Assembly: GCA_036488725.1 (NCBI GenBank)
Contig: DASXHD010000101.1
Span: 62,001-126,000 of the forward strand
Reading direction: 5' to 3'
Length of the DNA stretch: 64,000 nucleotides
Source: DASXHD01 sp036488725
Lineage (GTDB): Bacteria > Myxococcota_A > Polyangia > Polyangiales > Polyangiaceae
This document shows positions 24,711-33,034 of this stretch, one piece after another (position 1 is the stretch's first letter; each line of letters opens with the position of its first letter). Both the position numbers and the translations under genes were made by a program. Under the pieces are notes generated by a model. That model saw only the letters and a list, made by a program, of their open reading frames with translations, was not told the DNA's origin and did not search any database.

Positions 24711-25856
24711 TCACGGCGGCAAGTAGACGAGCCCGACGAACTCGGGCCCGGTGATCGCGACCGGCGTTCCGACGGGCGAGGGGACGCCGCTCTGCGCGTC
24801 CATCGTCATCGTCACGACCGCCCCCGACGTCTGGTTACCGACGAAGAGAAAACGCCCCGTCTCTTCGATTTGAAACTGTCGCGGCGTTTGTCCGCCGCTC
24901 GAAACGCGCGCTTTCGGCGTGAGCTTCGCGCCCGGGCCGATGTCGAAGACGACGATGCTGTCGTCGCCGCGGTTCGACGCGAGGACGTGCTTGCCGTCGC
25001 TCGTCACTTGGATTTCGGCGCCGGTGTTCGCGGCGCCGTCGACGGTGCCTCCGTAGAGCGACGAGAGCGACTGGATCTGCGAGAGCGCGCCGCTCCCCGG
25101 ATCGAAATCGAACGCGACGATCATGCTCGCGTTCTCGTCGACGACGTACGCGTGCGTCCCCGGCGGGTCGAACGCGATGTGCCGCGCCCCGCCGCCCGCG
25201 GGCGTGAGCCCCAGATACGAGAGCGCGCCGCCGTCGCGACGAAACACCGCCACGCCATCGAGACCCTTGTTCGGCACGAGGACGAAGGCGTTCGACGGAT
25301 CGGCGACGATCTCGTGGGTCTCGGCGGTCGCGCCGAACGAGTGCGTCGCCGACGCGTCTCCGAGCGTGCCGTCCTGCGCGCGCGGAAAGACCGCGATCGT
25401 GCCGTTGCCGTAGTTCGCGGTCATGACGAGCTCGCTGGCGCGATCGAGCCCGACGTGCGCGGGACCTTGGCCGCGCGAGCCGACCGAGCCTTGCGAAGTG
25501 AGCTTGCCGGTCTTGGGATCGATCGCGAACGCGAGGACGAGCGAATTCACTTCGTCGACCGCGTAGAGGTGCGCGCGCGCGGCGTCGAACGCGAGGAACG
25601 ACGGATTGCCGCCGGTGGGCGTCGCATCGACTGGCGTGAGCGCGTAGGACGTCTCGTCGAAGGCGAAGACGTGGATCATCCCGTCGCTCGCGCCGACGTA
25701 AACACGCGCCGGCCCGCGCGCGGCGGCGTCGCTCGCGTCGGTCGCGATCGCATCGGGTGCCGCGTCGCTCGCGCTCGCCTCGGTCGACGCGTCGACGACC
25801 GCGCCCGCGCCCGCGTCGCAAGCGAGCAGGAACGCGAGAGCGAGCGCGCGCTTCAT
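24711..25856 (-). CDS. lactonase-fold beta-propeller lipoprotein
   Basis: A 381-residue secreted protein: signal with lipobox LLAC (Cys 13), an Ala/Asp/Ser linker, then a seven-bladed propeller like 6-phosphogluconolactonase/YncE proteins (repeats such as YVGASDGMIHVFAFDE, ARAHLYAVDEVNSLVLAFAIDPKTGKL, GDDSIVVFDIGPG). Catalysis is not assured; many exported relatives are not lactonases. Its ATG overlaps the stop of the Nei-type gene, making it the last gene of the sigma factor operon. Confidence 0.82.
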   Translation of the reverse strand: MKRALALAFLLACDAGAGAVVDASTEASASDAAPDAIATDASDAAARGPARVYVGASDGMIHVFAFDETSYALTPVDATPTGGNPSFLAFDAARAHLYAVDEVNSLVLAFAIDPKTGKLTSQGSVGSRGQGPAHVGLDRASELVMTANYGNGTIAVFPRAQDGTLGDASATHSFGATAETHEIVADPSNAFVLVPNKGLDGVAVFRRDGGALSYLGLTPAGGGARHIAFDPPGTHAYVVDENASMIVAFDFDPGSGALSQIQSLSSLYGGTVDGAANTGAEIQVTSDGKHVLASNRGDDSIVVFDIGPGAKLTPKARVSSGGQTPRQFQIEETGRFLFVGNQTSGAVVTMTMDAQSGVPSPVGTPVAITGPEFVGLVYLPP

Positions 25857-26662
25857 CGTTGGCACCGAGGACAATGATACGTCGAACGCCGATCGAGGCC
25901 CTGCCGAAGAAAACGAATCGGCGCGCCGCACCGGAGACACGGGCGACCCGCGCGACCGTAGACCCACTTCGACGGCCCGGGCGCGAAACGAGACGCTCGC
26001 CCGACGATCGCAAATCGCCCTGATTTCCCGCGCGAAACGTTCTTCGTCAAAAGCTCGCGCGCGCGCCCGAGGAGCTCGAGCCAGCGCGCGTCGGACACGT
26101 CGCTCGGCGGCGTGCGCGGATCGATGCCGGACAAAAAGAGGAGCTCGCTCTTCCACTCGTTTCCGATCCCGGCGACGTCGCGTTGATCGAGGAGCGCCTC
26201 GGCGATCGTCGGGCGAATGCTCGCGCGGAGACGTCGCGCGGCCTCATGCGCGTCGAAATCGCTCGCGAGCACGTCGGGCCCGAGCGACCGGAGCACGCGG
26301 TCGCGCCGCAGCGCGTCCTCCGACAAGAGCCGCACGATCGGCGGCGCGCCGGCGCCCGGTCTGCGACGCAATACCGCCGCGCGGTCGCTCGTCTCGATCG
26401 CGACGAGGTCGCGGGCCGTCGGTCCGGCACGCGGGAAGAGAAGCCACTCGCCGCTCATACGCAAATGCGTGTGGAGCGTTCGCCCGTCGTCGAATCGAAT
26501 CAGCAAGTGCTTGCCGCGCGACTCGACGCTCTCGATCGTGCGGCCCTCGAGGCCGGTGTCGCGCAGCGCGGGAATCGGCGAACGAAAATGCTCGACGCGT
26601 TGCCCCGCGAGCGCCTCACGCAGCGTGATCGCGATGCGGGCGAGCGTGTCGCCCTCGGGCAC
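25853..26662 (-). CDS. nei: Fpg/Nei-family DNA glycosylase, Nei type
   Basis: A 269-residue base-excision glycosylase/AP lyase. After the initiator (GTG codon) the mature N-terminus PEGDT gives the catalytic Pro 2 and Glu 3, and this form is typical of endonuclease VIII (Nei) relatives rather than Fpg (PELPE). The central helix-two-turn-helix has LLDQRDVAGIGNEWKSELLF, and the C-terminal zinc finger is CLRCGAPI...STYHCPRCQ. It removes oxidised pyrimidines from DNA. It follows the zinc-finger gene with no gap and overlaps the lactonase gene. Confidence 0.93.
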   Translation of the reverse strand: MPEGDTLARIAITLREALAGQRVEHFRSPIPALRDTGLEGRTIESVESRGKHLLIRFDDGRTLHTHLRMSGEWLLFPRAGPTARDLVAIETSDRAAVLRRRPGAGAPPIVRLLSEDALRRDRVLRSLGPDVLASDFDAHEAARRLRASIRPTIAEALLDQRDVAGIGNEWKSELLFLSGIDPRTPPSDVSDARWLELLGRARELLTKNVSRGKSGRFAIVGRASRFAPGPSKWVYGRAGRPCLRCGAPIRFLRQGLDRRSTYHCPRCQR

Positions 26663-27529
26663 TCATTCCTCCGGCTGGGCGATGGCTTCGAGCGCGCGCT
26701 GACAGTCTTTGCAGTCTTTCGCGTGCGAATCCATGAACGCCACCTCGTCGCGCGTGGCTTGCCCGTGCTCGCGCCGCCAGAGCGACGACGCCGTCACGTG
26801 CTGCGGCGTGTACGCGAGCGACGACGCCTCGACGTCGCGCTGACAGTCCTCGCAAACGGCGAGGTGCGCCCCGTTGTGGGGCTGCGTGATTTGACCGACG
26901 TTCGGGTCGGGCGCGGTCTGCTGATAGAGCGACAGCAAAAAATCGCACTGCGAGCGCGCCGAAAACCACCACGCCGCTTCGCGCTCCGCCGGGTCGAGCG
27001 CCTCGGCTTCGCGCCGGCGCGTCGCGTTGAGCCCGATGAGCAAGCGCGCCTTCTTCTTCAATCCCCCATCGATCGCCGCGAGCTTCTCGTCGAGCTTGGC
27101 GGTGTCGAGGCTCGCGAGCGAGAGCGACGCGCGCACCGACGCGAGCGCGTCGCGTGCGGCGAGGGCCGTCTCCGCCGATTCTGTGTAGAGTACACGTTCA
27201 TCGGCTTCGCTCTCGTCGGCGAGGATGGCCTCGAACGCTTCGTCCAACCCGCGCGCGAGCTTCTTTCGCTCGGCGTCCGCGTCGATCGAGTCGACGTACG
27301 CCGCGATCGCTTGGTGCTCGCAGCGATCGATCGCGAGCGTCGCGTCGCGCAGCGAATCACCGAGCGCCTGGGTCCTCCGCAGCAAATCGCCCGCCATCGC
27401 GAGGATGCGGCCCGCGTCGGCCGCTTCGGTCACTTTGTTCGCCGTCGCCGCTTCGAGCGCGCGCCGCCGGTCTGCATAACGTTTGAGGAGCGGCGAAAGA
27501 TCGCCATCCACGTCCGGCGGCGGCGTCAC
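26663..27529 (-). CDS. putative zinc-binding anti-sigma factor
   Basis: A 288-residue soluble protein. The C-terminal part has two HxxxCxxC motifs, HLAVCEDC (His 222) and HAKDCKDC (His 269), the pattern of zinc-containing anti-sigma (ZAS) domains. The N-terminal 200 residues are helical and highly charged with no membrane segment. Its gene lies 4 bases after the ECF sigma gene, the usual place for an anti-sigma partner. The ZAS-like motifs being C-terminal and doubled is unusual, so the assignment rests mainly on context. GTG start. Confidence 0.6.
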   Translation of the reverse strand: MTPPPDVDGDLSPLLKRYADRRRALEAATANKVTEAADAGRILAMAGDLLRRTQALGDSLRDATLAIDRCEHQAIAAYVDSIDADAERKKLARGLDEAFEAILADESEADERVLYTESAETALAARDALASVRASLSLASLDTAKLDEKLAAIDGGLKKKARLLIGLNATRRREAEALDPAEREAAWWFSARSQCDFLLSLYQQTAPDPNVGQITQPHNGAHLAVCEDCQRDVEASSLAYTPQHVTASSLWRREHGQATRDEVAFMDSHAKDCKDCQRALEAIAQPEE

Positions 27530-27533
27530 GACG

Positions 27534-28190
27534 TCACCCGTCCATCAATTCCTGCAAGTAGCGACGAAGGTACGCTTGGGCGCGGCTGACGCGCTTGTAC
27601 GAGTTCGCGACTGTGATTCCGAGTTTCTTGGCGCATGCTTCGTGGTCCTCGAGGTCTTGGTGGTGGTAGGCGTCCCACGCGCCGGCCTCGTTCGGGTGCT
27701 CCTGCTTCAGACGGTCGAACGCGGTCCAGTAGAGCGACTGGGCCTCGTCGCGCTCGGCGGCGCGCTTGGAGAGATTGATGGCGTACGCGATCTGTCGCGG
27801 CGACTCTTGGTTGTCTTCTTCGCCGCCTTTGGGGACGGAGTCGAGGAGCTCGCGCTGACGGCGGTACGCGTCGATCGCAGCGTGCTTGACGATGCGGAGG
27901 AAAAAAGTCTTCGGCGAAGCGGCCGCGCCGGGCCTCGCCTCGGAGAGGCCGCGAAACTGATCGAGACCGCGCTCGATGAGCTTGCGAACGGCTTCTTGGT
28001 AGAGCTCGCCCTCGTCGTCGGGGGAGCCGGCTCGGTAGCTCTGCTGAACGCGTCGAACGACGACGCCGGCCGGCTTGCGCCAGCGCTCGCAGAGCGAACC
28101 CAGGGGTGTGCTCGCGTCCTCGCCCTTCGCGCGTGTTCGCACGACGAGATCGAAGAGCTCGGAATCGCTGAGCTTGTCGAATGCGCCCAT
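27534..28190 (-). CDS. ECF-type RNA polymerase sigma factor
   Basis: A 218-residue sigma-70 family protein. Region 2 spans about 50-115 (DDEGELYQEAVRKLIERG..., PKTFFLRIVKHAAIDAYRRQREL), and region 4 is at the C-terminus (DLEDHEACAKKLGITVANSYKRVSRAQAYLRRYL). Regions 1.1 and 3 are absent, as in extracytoplasmic-function sigma factors. It leads a four-gene minus-strand operon: sigma factor, zinc-finger protein, Nei-type glycosylase, lactonase-fold lipoprotein. This suggests a stress response that includes DNA repair, but the signal is unknown. Confidence 0.9.
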   Translation of the reverse strand: MGAFDKLSDSELFDLVVRTRAKGEDASTPLGSLCERWRKPAGVVVRRVQQSYRAGSPDDEGELYQEAVRKLIERGLDQFRGLSEARPGAAASPKTFFLRIVKHAAIDAYRRQRELLDSVPKGGEEDNQESPRQIAYAINLSKRAAERDEAQSLYWTAFDRLKQEHPNEAGAWDAYHHQDLEDHEACAKKLGITVANSYKRVSRAQAYLRRYLQELMDG

Positions 28191-28281
28191 GGGCCGTGGT
28201 CAGCGTAGCCCAGGGGCGTAGGATTCATCCACTCAACATTGACGACGGGCGCGCGGCGGCCTGACGGCTAAACTTTCGAAG

Positions 28282-29037
28282 ATGAGGCTCTTGGCTTATT
28301 TGGCGGTCGCGGCGCTCGCGGCATGCTCCAACGATATCTTCGGCAGTCCCGACGCGAGCGACGATGCATCGCCCGCCGACGGCGCAGTCGACGGCGGGGG
28401 CGGTCCGGAGGCGTGCACGTCCGGGCTCGCATGCTCGGGGACCCAAGCCGCGTGCGTCACGTTCGACCCGAACGAGGGGCCGTTCACGGATCAGTCGCTG
28501 AGCCCGGGCTCGACTTCGATCTCGACCGACGAATACGTCACGTGTCCGAGCTCGCTCTTGTCGGATCTGCCGACGACGGGCGCGTCCGTGGGCAAAGCCA
28601 TCGTCTCGCACGACTTCACCGAGACGGGTCAGAGCGCGAACATCACGGTCGATCTCTCGGTGTGGCTGCCCGCGAACGCCAACGGCGCGTTCTCCGCGCT
28701 CGCGGTTCGCATCGGCGACATGGACGTCGTCCAGCTCGCATCGTCCGCCGGGAGCTGGTTTCTACGCGTGCTCGCCAGCGGCGAGAGCAGGTCGATTCAG
28801 CCCGTCCTTGGCGCGTGGAATCACATGGTGCTCCAAGTCGTCTTCAGCAACGACACGAACATCGGGGAAGCGTCGCTGACGTACGACGCCGACGGCGGAG
28901 CGCGCCCGACCGCGATCATCAAAGACCGAACGACGTCGTCGATCGCGATCACCACGATCACCGCTGACCTCGGCCTCCAAGGAACGACGACCGCGGCGAT
29001 GAAGGCGTACTACGACGACGTCATCGTGACGCTCTGA
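28282..29037 (+). CDS. lipoprotein with Asp/Gly-rich linker, unknown function
   Basis: A 251-residue lipoprotein: signal ending LAVAALAAC (Cys 15), a linker rich in Asp, Ala and Gly (to about residue 45), a Cys pair (ACTSGLACSGTQAAC) and a predicted all-beta C-terminal domain with LPANANGAFSALAVRIGDMDVVQL and YYDDVIVTL at the end. The last part resembles concanavalin-like lectin/glucanase jelly-roll domains used for surface binding, which is inference. It is divergent from the sigma gene; stop codons abut the next minus gene. Confidence 0.68.
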   Translation: MRLLAYLAVAALAACSNDIFGSPDASDDASPADGAVDGGGGPEACTSGLACSGTQAACVTFDPNEGPFTDQSLSPGSTSISTDEYVTCPSSLLSDLPTTGASVGKAIVSHDFTETGQSANITVDLSVWLPANANGAFSALAVRIGDMDVVQLASSAGSWFLRVLASGESRSIQPVLGAWNHMVLQVVFSNDTNIGEASLTYDADGGARPTAIIKDRTTSSIAITTITADLGLQGTTTAAMKAYYDDVIVTL

Positions 29038-29565
29038 TTAGCGCGCGACGAGCGGCAGGTCCCCGGGGCCTTGGCGCAGCGGGAACTCGACGCGGTGGCC
29101 CATGACGAGCGTGTACATTTTTTCGCCGGTGACGCCGTAGTCCCACGGCGACTCGACCGCGGCTGACCAGAGCTTGGTCCCGTCGAGCGCGTAGCCGGCG
29201 ACCTCGAGCTCGCCGCTCATGACGACGACGTCGCCGTGACGGTTCCACGAGTGGAACGCGTACGGCGTGATGTCTTGATGAATCTTGGTGCCGCTCGCCA
29301 TGTCGTACGCGCAGACCGCTTCGCCGCAGCCGAAGAACATGACGCCCGTGTCGCCGACGAGGTGCACGCCGCACCCGTAGCCTTCGCGCACGTGACCGAT
29401 GACGAGGAGCGTCGGCGCGCCGCCGGGTCGATGCACGAGCACGTAGCGCGCTTCGCGGTCGTCGTCCGAAGACGCGCGGTGCACGACGACGCGCCGCTCG
29501 TCCAACCCACGCGGCTGCTCGGCGGTGAGCAGCACGCGAAATCCTCCCGCCCCGACTTCGAACAT
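29038..29565 (-). CDS. hypothetical protein, PQQ/propeller-like
   Basis: A 175-residue soluble protein. The segment HLVGDTGVMFFGCGEAVCAYDMASGTKIHQD and the following HSWNRHGDVVVMSGELEVAGYALDGTKLWSAAVESPWDYGVTGEKMYTLVMG read as three propeller-like blades (strand-turn-strand with Gly-Lys-Leu-Trp ends), a pattern I recall from short uncharacterised proteins in proteobacteria. Too few blades for a complete propeller, so it may be a half-propeller or a different fold. Its ATG lies 30 bases from the divergent SRPBCC-like gene. Confidence 0.65.
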   Translation of the reverse strand: MFEVGAGGFRVLLTAEQPRGLDERRVVVHRASSDDDREARYVLVHRPGGAPTLLVIGHVREGYGCGVHLVGDTGVMFFGCGEAVCAYDMASGTKIHQDITPYAFHSWNRHGDVVVMSGELEVAGYALDGTKLWSAAVESPWDYGVTGEKMYTLVMGHRVEFPLRQGPGDLPLVAR

Positions 29566-29595
29566 GAAGCCGAAAGTATCGTGTATTGTCCCCGC

Positions 29596-30123
29596 ATGGA
29601 ACTTCGCGCCGACGCGACCATCCCCTTCCAACGCCCCGTCGTCTTCGCCGCCTACCGCGACAAGCTCGTCGAGATGCTGCCGTACCTCCCGAACGTCCGC
29701 GCGATCGAGGTCCGCAAGCGCGAGGAAAAGGGCGATGTCGTCGAAATTTTGAACTTCTGGAAGGGCGGCGGCGACATTCCGGCCGCGGCGCGCGCCTTCG
29801 TCAGCGAGGGGATGCTCTCGTGGCTCGACCACGCGTCGTGGAATCAGGCGGCTTTCACGTGCGATTGGAAGATCGAGCCGCAGGCCTTCACCGAGGCGAT
29901 CACCTGCGTCGGAAAGAACCGCTTCACCGAGGAGGGCGACAAAACGCACCTCGAGATCCGCGGGGAGCTTTCGATCGATCCGAAGAAGCTCAAAGGCATT
30001 CCTGGATTTCTCTCGGGCAAAGTCGCCAAGGCGGTCGAGGAGCTCTTGATCTCGAAGATCAAACCGAACCTCGTCAGCACCGCCGAGGGGCTCACGAAGT
30101 ATCTCGAGTCGCAGAAGGGCTAG
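29596..30123 (+). CDS. DUF2505/SRPBCC-like protein
   Basis: A 175-residue protein with the DUF2505 form of the helix-grip fold: ELRADATIPFQRPVVFAAYRDKLVEMLPYLPNV at the start, central strands with WLDHASWNQAAFTCDWKIEP, and a long C-terminal helix (GFLSGKVAKAVEELLISKIKPNLVSTAEGLTKYLE). These domains bind hydrophobic ligands in a deep cavity. No signal peptide. It is divergent from the preceding gene and convergent with a small lipoprotein gene that starts on the next base. Confidence 0.75.
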   Translation: MELRADATIPFQRPVVFAAYRDKLVEMLPYLPNVRAIEVRKREEKGDVVEILNFWKGGGDIPAAARAFVSEGMLSWLDHASWNQAAFTCDWKIEPQAFTEAITCVGKNRFTEEGDKTHLEIRGELSIDPKKLKGIPGFLSGKVAKAVEELLISKIKPNLVSTAEGLTKYLESQKG

Positions 30124-30441
30124 TCAGAACGGGAAGGCGTCGTCGAAGCTGACGCCCACGTCGACCGTGCCGGGCGTGTCGCCGAAGACGTCGTTGCCCG
30201 TGACGCCTACGTCGACGAACGTTCCGCCGTCGAGCGGCACGCTGCCCTCGAGTGTGGCGCCTCCGCCCGCGTCGAATCCGTTCCCGTTGGGGAGCGCGCC
30301 GCCGCCGCCGCCCGAGAGCGCCGGCGTGCAGCCGTTGCAGTCGGCGATCATGGGCGTGTCGAGACCGTCGGTGTTACCGCACGCGAGAAAAATCGCAGAC
30401 TGGAGCACCACGGCGCACGCGAGGAGAAGCCACTTTCGCAC
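30124..30441 (-). CDS. small Gly/Asp-rich lipoprotein
   Basis: A 105-residue lipoprotein, GTG start, signal ending SAIFLAC (Cys 21). The mature part is low complexity: a CNGC pair, a run of five glycines, and repeated short strands with GSVPLDGGTFVDVGVTG and GTVDVGVSFDDAF. Such small myxobacterial lipoproteins rarely have a recognisable fold. It is the third gene of a minus-strand group with a membrane protein and a SUMF1-domain lipoprotein. Confidence 0.6.
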   Translation of the reverse strand: MRKWLLLACAVVLQSAIFLACGNTDGLDTPMIADCNGCTPALSGGGGGALPNGNGFDAGGGATLEGSVPLDGGTFVDVGVTGNDVFGDTPGTVDVGVSFDDAFPF

Positions 30442-30474
30442 GCAGCGCGATGATGCGTCCGCCGTGCCAGGCGC

Positions 30475-30912
30475 TCAGGCTCGGCCGAACAAAGCTTTCA
30501 CGCTGGGGCGCCCGAGCACCATGAACGTCCACACGCCGAGCGCGGTGCCGAGCGGAAAGCTGAGGCACGTGAAGCCCGCCATCACCATGATGAGGATGTA
30601 GCGCGTGTGCTTCTTCAGGCCGGCGGCCGCGACGAAGTGGAGCACGACGACCGGGACGGTGAAGAGCGCGATGAAGACGCCGATGAGAAGGACGATGCCC
30701 GCCGCCGCCGCTTCGTGCCCGGTACCGTGGCCGCGGCCGCTGTCGGCGACGACGCCCGCGATGAGCAGAAAATAGGCGACGATGCCGAGCGTCGAGCACC
30801 CGAGGAGCGCGGTCCACACGTAATGGAGAATCGAGAGCGTGTTGAGATCGCCCTCGTCCTTCGAACGAATCGCGGCGGGGTCGGCTTGGACGTACGGATA
30901 CGGTGCGTTCAC
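30475..30912 (-). CDS. small integral membrane protein
   Basis: A 145-residue protein with three or four membrane helices (about 28-50, 68-95, 103-130). The N-terminus is short and cytoplasmic (VNAPYPYVQADPAAIRSKDEGDLNTLSI), and LHYVWTALLGCSTL and the Leu/Pro-rich HTRYILIMVMAGFTCLSFPLGTALGVWTFMVL resemble a family of small myxobacterial membrane proteins I cannot name. The GTG overlaps the TGA of the SUMF1 lipoprotein gene, so the two are coupled. Confidence 0.72.
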   Translation of the reverse strand: MNAPYPYVQADPAAIRSKDEGDLNTLSILHYVWTALLGCSTLGIVAYFLLIAGVVADSGRGHGTGHEAAAAGIVLLIGVFIALFTVPVVVLHFVAAAGLKKHTRYILIMVMAGFTCLSFPLGTALGVWTFMVLGRPSVKALFGRA

Positions 30913-31697
30913 TTCGGCAGGATATCAGCGCAGCAGCGGAAGCCGGTCGAATAGTCGTGGTAGGTCTTCGCGTGCGCGGTCGTGCGGTACTCGCAGCCGG
31001 GCCCGTTGAGCTTCGCGTCGACGAAGAAGCCGCCCATGAAGCTGCCTTTGGTCGGGTCGTTCGGATCGGGCGAGTCCTCGATCCACTCGTGGAGGTTGCC
31101 GTGCATGTCGAAGGCGCCGTACGCGCTGACGCACTTCGGATAATCGCCGCCGCGCGCCAGGCCGGCGTCGAGCTGATCGCATTCGGGATCGTTCAGCTCG
31201 GCGTTGTCGTAGCTCGGGTTTGGGCCGAAGAGCCGAACGATGGGGCTCACGCGGCCTTCGTTGCACGCCGCTGGATCGTACGTGTCGCCGTAGGGATAGA
31301 CGTAGTCGTGCGCGGGCTCGCCGCGGCACGCGGCGGTCCACTCGGCGAGCGTGCAGAGACGTTTGCCCGACGCGGCGCACGCGGCCGCGGCTTGGACTTG
31401 GCTGATGTAGCCCTGCGGAAAAATGTGATCGGCGGGGACTGCGCGAATCGCGCTCGCGTCGACGCCGTCGAGGCTTTGGTAGAAGGGCCACGGCGCGTCG
31501 CCGTTCACGAGCGCGCCTTCGTAAAGGTCGACGCACACGCCGGCGTCGGGCGCGTCGACGAGCGCCATGCCGGCGGGGCAGGGGCTCGCGGCTTCGGCGG
31601 CGACGTCCGAGCCGGCGTCGGCGGGCGGCGCGGACGAATCGATCGGCTCGGCGGCGTCGCCGCACGCGAGCAAAAAAAGAAGGACGGCCCTGCGCAC
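30909..31697 (-). CDS. SUMF1/formylglycine-enzyme-like lipoprotein
   Basis: A 262-residue lipoprotein, GTG start (31697), signal ending LLFLLAC (Cys 12), an Ala/Pro linker and a SUMF1-type domain: CVDLYEGALVN, RLCTLAEWTAACRGEPAHDYVYPYGD, FDMHGNLHEWIEDS, FMGGFF and STGFRCCAD. These are the fold signatures shared with formylglycine-generating enzyme; the two catalytic Cys of true FGE are not clearly kept, so this is more likely a binding or structural variant. Gene is divergent from the GNAT at 31753 and heads a three-gene operon. Confidence 0.8.
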   Translation of the reverse strand: MRRAVLLFLLACGDAAEPIDSSAPPADAGSDVAAEAASPCPAGMALVDAPDAGVCVDLYEGALVNGDAPWPFYQSLDGVDASAIRAVPADHIFPQGYISQVQAAAACAASGKRLCTLAEWTAACRGEPAHDYVYPYGDTYDPAACNEGRVSPIVRLFGPNPSYDNAELNDPECDQLDAGLARGGDYPKCVSAYGAFDMHGNLHEWIEDSPDPNDPTKGSFMGGFFVDAKLNGPGCEYRTTAHAKTYHDYSTGFRCCADILPK

Positions 31698-31752
31698 GAC
31701 CGGCTGAGCTTACAACGGTCGAGCCCGGCCGCAATGCGTGTAGGATGCACGC

Positions 31753-32232
31753 ATGATCGCGATTCGCCGCGCCGTGCGCGAGGACGTCCCCAGCATCGTC
31801 GCGCTCGTGCGTGCGCTCGCCGCGTACGAGCGCGAGCCTGACGCGGTCGTCGCGACCGAAGAAGATTATTTGCGCGACGGGTTCGGCGACGCGCCCGCGT
31901 TTCACGTTCACGTCGCGACCGAGGGCGGCGAGGTCGTCGGGTTCGCGCTCTGGTTTTTCACGTGGTCGACGTGGCGCGGGCGGCGGTGTCTTCACCTCGA
32001 GGATCTTTTCGTCTTGCCGGAGCATCGCAAGAAAGGCGCCGGTCTCGCCCTCATGCGCGCGCTCGCTGGCGAAGCCGTCGCGGCCGGCTGCGCGCGATTC
32101 GTCTGGCAGGTCCTCGACTGGAACGAGCCGGCGATCGCGTTCTACGAAAAATTGGGCGCGACCGTGCTTCGCGAGTGGGTCCCGGTGCGCATCGACGGCG
32201 ACGCGCTCGCAGGGCTGGCGCGCGCCAAGTAA
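31753..32232 (+). CDS. GNAT acetyltransferase, SSAT-like
   Basis: A 159-residue GNAT enzyme similar in layout to spermidine/spermine and thialysine acetyltransferases: IRRAVREDVPSIVALVRALAAYE, FFTWSTWRGRRCLHLEDLFVLPEHRKKGAG (acetyl-CoA loop) and VLDWNEPAIAFYEKLGA. In those enzymes the substrates are polyamines or lysine analogues; the actual substrate here is inference. The ATG is 55 bases from the divergent SUMF1 gene. Confidence 0.85.
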   Translation: MIAIRRAVREDVPSIVALVRALAAYEREPDAVVATEEDYLRDGFGDAPAFHVHVATEGGEVVGFALWFFTWSTWRGRRCLHLEDLFVLPEHRKKGAGLALMRALAGEAVAAGCARFVWQVLDWNEPAIAFYEKLGATVLREWVPVRIDGDALAGLARAK

Positions 32233-32241
32233 AGTCACGGC

Positions 32242-32757
32242 ATGATCGAGATCGCGCTCGGCAACATCGTCGACGAGGAGGTGGACGCGATCGTGAACGC
32301 GGCGAGCTCGTCGCTCCTCGGCGGCGGCGGAGTGGACGGCGCGATTCACCGCGCCGCGGGCCCGGAGCTGCTCGCCGCGTGCCGAAAGCTCGGCGGCTGC
32401 GCGACAGGGTCGGCGAAGATCACGCCGGGCTTTCGTCTCAAGGCGCGCCACGTGATCCACGCGGTCGGCCCGGTCTACCGCGGTCGCGCCGCCGACGCCG
32501 AGGTCCTCGCGTCGACCTATCGCGCTTGCCTGCGTCTCTTCGACGCGCACGCGCTCGCGTCGATCGCGTTTCCGTCGATCTCGACCGGCGCGTTTGGCTA
32601 TCCGCTCGGCGAAGCCGCGCCGATCGCCGTCGCGACCGTGCTCGAGCATGTCCGCGCGAGCGGCCGGGACGTCCTCGTTCGTTTCATCGCGTTCGACGCG
32701 GCGACGCACGCGGCGTACGAGCGCGCGCTCGGGAAGACTTCGGGCTCGCGCGCGTAG
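32242..32757 (+). CDS. macrodomain protein (ADP-ribose / O-acetyl-ADP-ribose deacetylase type)
   Basis: A 171-residue single macrodomain: NIVDEEVDAIVNAASSSLLGGGGVDGAIHRAAG (with the conserved NAA and GGGGVDGAIH loop that holds ADP-ribose), KITPGFRLKARHVIHAVGP, and FPSISTGAFGYP near the phosphate loop. It matches the YmdB/MacroD class that cleaves O-acetyl-ADP-ribose and removes mono-ADP-ribose. It follows the GNAT gene by 9 bases on the same strand, so they may be co-expressed. Confidence 0.92.
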   Translation: MIEIALGNIVDEEVDAIVNAASSSLLGGGGVDGAIHRAAGPELLAACRKLGGCATGSAKITPGFRLKARHVIHAVGPVYRGRAADAEVLASTYRACLRLFDAHALASIAFPSISTGAFGYPLGEAAPIAVATVLEHVRASGRDVLVRFIAFDAATHAAYERALGKTSGSRA

Positions 32758-32765
32758 ATCGAGGC

Positions 32766-33023
32766 ATGCCCATCAAGCGGCTGCTGGACGCGGTCGTCTT
32801 CGGCTTCGGCGCGACCGCCGGCGCCAAGCTCTTCGAAGAGGTCGACGACGCCGTCGAGCGCGCCGCGCGCGAACGCGAGGAGCAAGAGGCGCGCGACGCG
32901 AAGAAACCGCCGCCGGATCCGAAAGCGCAAAAGCGCGCCGAAAAAAAGCGGAAGCGAGAGAAGGCGCAGCGCGACGCGGAGATCGAAAAAGCGCTCGCCG
33001 CGCTCAAGCGTCGCCTTCGCTGA
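32766..33023 (+). CDS. small charged protein, coiled-coil
   Basis: An 85-residue protein: an N-terminal amphipathic or weakly hydrophobic stretch (PIKRLLDAVVFGFGATAGAKLFEEV) followed by a long, highly charged helix rich in Lys, Arg, Glu and Ala (RAAREREEQEARDAKK...KKRKREKAQRDAEIEKALAALKRRLR). It looks like a membrane-associated coiled coil or nucleic-acid-binding tail. Nothing recognisable. It follows the macrodomain gene by 8 bases and is followed by a large hairpin. Confidence 0.6.
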   Translation: MPIKRLLDAVVFGFGATAGAKLFEEVDDAVERAAREREEQEARDAKKPPPDPKAQKRAEKKRKREKAQRDAEIEKALAALKRRLR

Positions 33024-33034
33024 CCGTTTCCCGG

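Noticed and set aside
25853..26662. Fpg (8-oxoguanine glycosylase) assignment
   Set aside because: The N-terminus PEGDT is the Nei form rather than PELPE, so Nei was preferred.
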